Shown piece after piece: positions 63,401-64,000 of a stretch of 64,000 nucleotides of DNA. The translations under genes and the position numbers were made by a program. Source of the DNA: Blastopirellula sediminis (GTDB taxonomy: Bacteria > Planctomycetota > Planctomycetia > Pirellulales > Pirellulaceae); NCBI RefSeq assembly GCF_020966755.1, contig NZ_JAJKFT010000004.1:434001-498000 (forward strand), given 5' to 3'. The notes under the pieces were generated by a model. It made no database searches, had not been told where the DNA came from, and saw only the letters and a list, made by a program, of their open reading frames with translations. The stretch's first letter is position 1. The number at the start of each line of letters is the position of its first letter.

Positions 63401-63432
63401 GTATTGTGCCGGTCGAAGAAGATTCGCCGTAG
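60427..63432 (+). CDS. Secreted TPR/CHAT-like protein lacking catalytic Cys
   Basis: A 1001-residue protein with signal peptide (LIAFVLFLAVMTPASALYAQ). Residues about 35-560 are TPR-like helical repeats (GPLYAGEYSEALNVFD; GLAYATAGKLQEAIPAI; LALEQKNLEAAETYF). The C-terminal part reads like a CHAT (caspase-like) domain: VVVPDGPIWYVPFEML near 726, GFHTAAEES near 881 at the His position, and FSGGTQTLALSRW. The usual cysteine region (LSAC) between His and GTQ is shortened and has no Cys. It is therefore probably a non-proteolytic CHAT domain, exported or membrane-associated. Confidence 0.75.
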   Translation: MTSRPATGWLIAFVLFLAVMTPASALYAQRGQDATKPNNAFYLGFGPLYAGEYSEALNVFDNVSSSALVSANGRWVDSICYATMKGECYYHMGANAKALEQYNAAVLLYIQHSDWLMRISTDTVVAIGPVTTDPRTSITWGPSARTTAIGKFPDTMLSLQGNSNAENQAVLNKGGTFMSQQYHPVRVGEIARCLALAISRRRQLLGPLGESDPINKNLISALSRRSAPPNHWLGVWVELQLGLAYATAGKLQEAIPAIQRNLTIGGQYDHPLTAIGLMTLGRLALEQKNLEAAETYFAEATFPAIAFGQYDVAAEAFAELGSVQMVSKPNLVSKQLATAAAWRNFGKYNVLKASVMIALAEHYSCAGDPVKAGAALNEARRSMTRNDMSTSRIGARYAYQLALMEYQRGNMIAGSAALNDAVKIQRVASPRIFQTILTNEWFAAGVLTERGAQLLYDNLLREPTDSDWATDPLDTITYQLTPNSIALERWFYSALERKQPELALEIADRIRRIRYFATLPLGGREMALRWILDSPETSLTTDARLQRQDLLTKYPVLKTALDKADEIRGQLKELPAQAIEKEQFIEQEKLVQQLAETVAVMETKLGEVALRRDRSTFLFPPLRTTKELREKMPEKQVVLAFFNSTGGVFAFLFTKEDYVYWKVENPNALKKEVVELFRSMGLLKKDGPIDVETLKDEAWKANSAKLLTTLMPTLKPTFFDNYDELVVVPDGPIWYVPFEMLQMDDGAGGSVSLTDKIRIRYAPLASLSVPEIDKRRRPLLSAIVSGRLYVRDDAEATDHYYKQLEPAFAASARLDKKTPGPTSLLGKTWDNLVVMDDMEDIEYLPYGWSLAQIDKGKPGSDLGSWFPLPLETPQAIYLPGFHTAAEESLKRGGNGDEIFAAVMGTFSGGTQTLALSRWHSGGDAAIRMTAGIGARIDQMPASQAWQEAIAEVRNSPLDAAHEPRVRVLGELKAPEKADHPFFWADMMLIDTGIVPVEEDSP

Positions 63433-63442
63433 GCGGACTCGA

Positions 63443-64000
63443 CTATTCGAGCGATTCCGGCGTTGGGTTGCGGCGGAACTTCAGCCAGCGATGCAAACGG
63501 AGCGCCTGGGCTCGCAACATCCATTGCGAGTGATGGCAGATGCGGTAGCTCATCGCCAGGCTCGTACGCCAGCCCGCTTTCGTTTCAAGATGGTTCGGGC
63601 CGAGGTCTAGTCGGCGCTCGCCGAGCGAGATGCTGTCCATCAGCCCGTGAGCGTATTGCAGCGTTCCCAGACCAAGATTCTGCAGGTCCGGGTCATGCCC
63701 GACTCGCATCGCTTGGATTTCGCCTTGATGGTGGTACTTGTAGCCGAAGGCGATCATGCGTCCGTCCTGCTTCAAGTAGCCGATATCGAGCATTCCGAGC
63801 CGGGTCGCCGCTTCGTGGGAATCGTGGAAGAAGTCGCGGACCGATGCATGCGACAGCGTGGTGCCGGTTTCGGAAGATCCTTGCCAACTGCGGGCGGCGA
63901 GCTGCATGCAGTCTTCCAACAGAGACCAGCTTTCCTCCATCGAGCCGTTAGGAGAGGCTTCCGGGCGAAATCGATGGAAGGTAATCCCCGAAGTTTCGCC
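63443..64000 (-). CDS. GNAT/FemAB-like acyltransferase, partial (5' end off window)
   Basis: The frame is open from the right edge (64000) to the stop at 63443, 185 residues seen. The part MIAFGYKYHHQGEIQAMRV... and LGLGTLQYAHGLMDSISLG is the acetyl-CoA-binding half of a GNAT fold as found in BioF2/CelD- and FemAB-like proteins. The N-terminal half lies outside the window. A role in polysaccharide or cell-surface acylation is plausible. Confidence 0.75.
   Translation of the reverse strand, partial: GETSGITFHRFRPEASPNGSMEESWSLLEDCMQLAARSWQGSSETGTTLSHASVRDFFHDSHEAATRLGMLDIGYLKQDGRMIAFGYKYHHQGEIQAMRVGHDPDLQNLGLGTLQYAHGLMDSISLGERRLDLGPNHLETKAGWRTSLAMSYRICHHSQWMLRAQALRLHRWLKFRRNPTPESLE

Overview
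The window reads as a chromosomal segment of a planctomycete, most likely of the Pirellulales (Blastopirellula/Bremerella-like). That placement is inferred from the many secreted or lipid-anchored proteins of planctomycete type, the Nramp-like transporter with a changed first-helix motif, the secreted CHAT-like and transglutaminase-like proteins, the recombinase cassette with a DUF2924 protein, and a backbone that is G+C-rich (about 57-60% in lines sampled by eye). No rRNA, CRISPR array or replication origin was seen. There are two tRNA genes: Asn(GTT) at 8374-8446 and Leu(TAG) at 18805-18886, both on the minus strand.

Region 1 (1-8.45 kb) looks like an accessory island. It is visibly more A+T-rich at its left end (25 G+C in the first 60 bases). 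It carries, on the minus strand, a four-gene large serine recombinase cassette (5587 to 2830) followed by two overlapping genes. One encodes a helical protein beginning Met-Gly. The other encodes a QueC-like enzyme with a long C-terminal extension that runs off the left edge. The pair resembles the QueC-containing antiphage systems (Qat, type IV CBASS) but is neither of them as seen here. To the right, on the plus strand, a PD-(D/E)XK-like protein is followed by a proteasome/HslV-like Ntn-hydrolase. The tRNA-Asn gene is the plausible boundary with the backbone.

Region 2 (8.4-25 kb) is ordinary backbone: a STAS/RsbW-type partner-switch pair, secreted proteins of unknown role, a 1278-residue fusion of a lysophospholipid flippase, acyltransferase and acyl-ACP synthetase, a HEAT-like protein, a HAD phosphatase, a SpsF-like nucleotidyltransferase followed by a degenerate HAD protein, an Nramp-related transporter with a coiled-coil insertion, and a GT4 glycosyltransferase.

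Region 3 (25.2-36.3 kb) is a tightly coupled DNA-end-processing operon: AddB-like, AddA-like, SbcD-like, YhaN/SbcC-like, then a gamma-glutamylcyclotransferase-fold protein, with overlapping stop/start codons throughout.

Region 4 (36.3-40.6 kb) holds a WYL regulator, a DUF932 protein and an SF2 helicase, all on the minus strand. Dispersed palindromes lie between them, and a 0.5 kb non-coding element bounded by inverted repeats lies upstream. This is a second candidate accessory module.

Region 5 (40.6-64 kb) contains flotillin plus NfeD-like protein, a run of three tiny membrane proteins (two sharing a duplicated upstream element), leucyl aminopeptidase, a UbiD-family decarboxylase, cytochrome bd oxidase CydAB, a beta-CASP nuclease, a LOG protein and an SDR. 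Then come secreted redox proteins, a tandem pair of transglutaminase-like proteins of which one has lost its catalytic Cys and His, small lipoproteins, a secreted alpha/beta hydrolase, a secreted TPR/CHAT-like protein lacking the usual Cys, and a partial GNAT/FemAB-like gene cut by the right edge.
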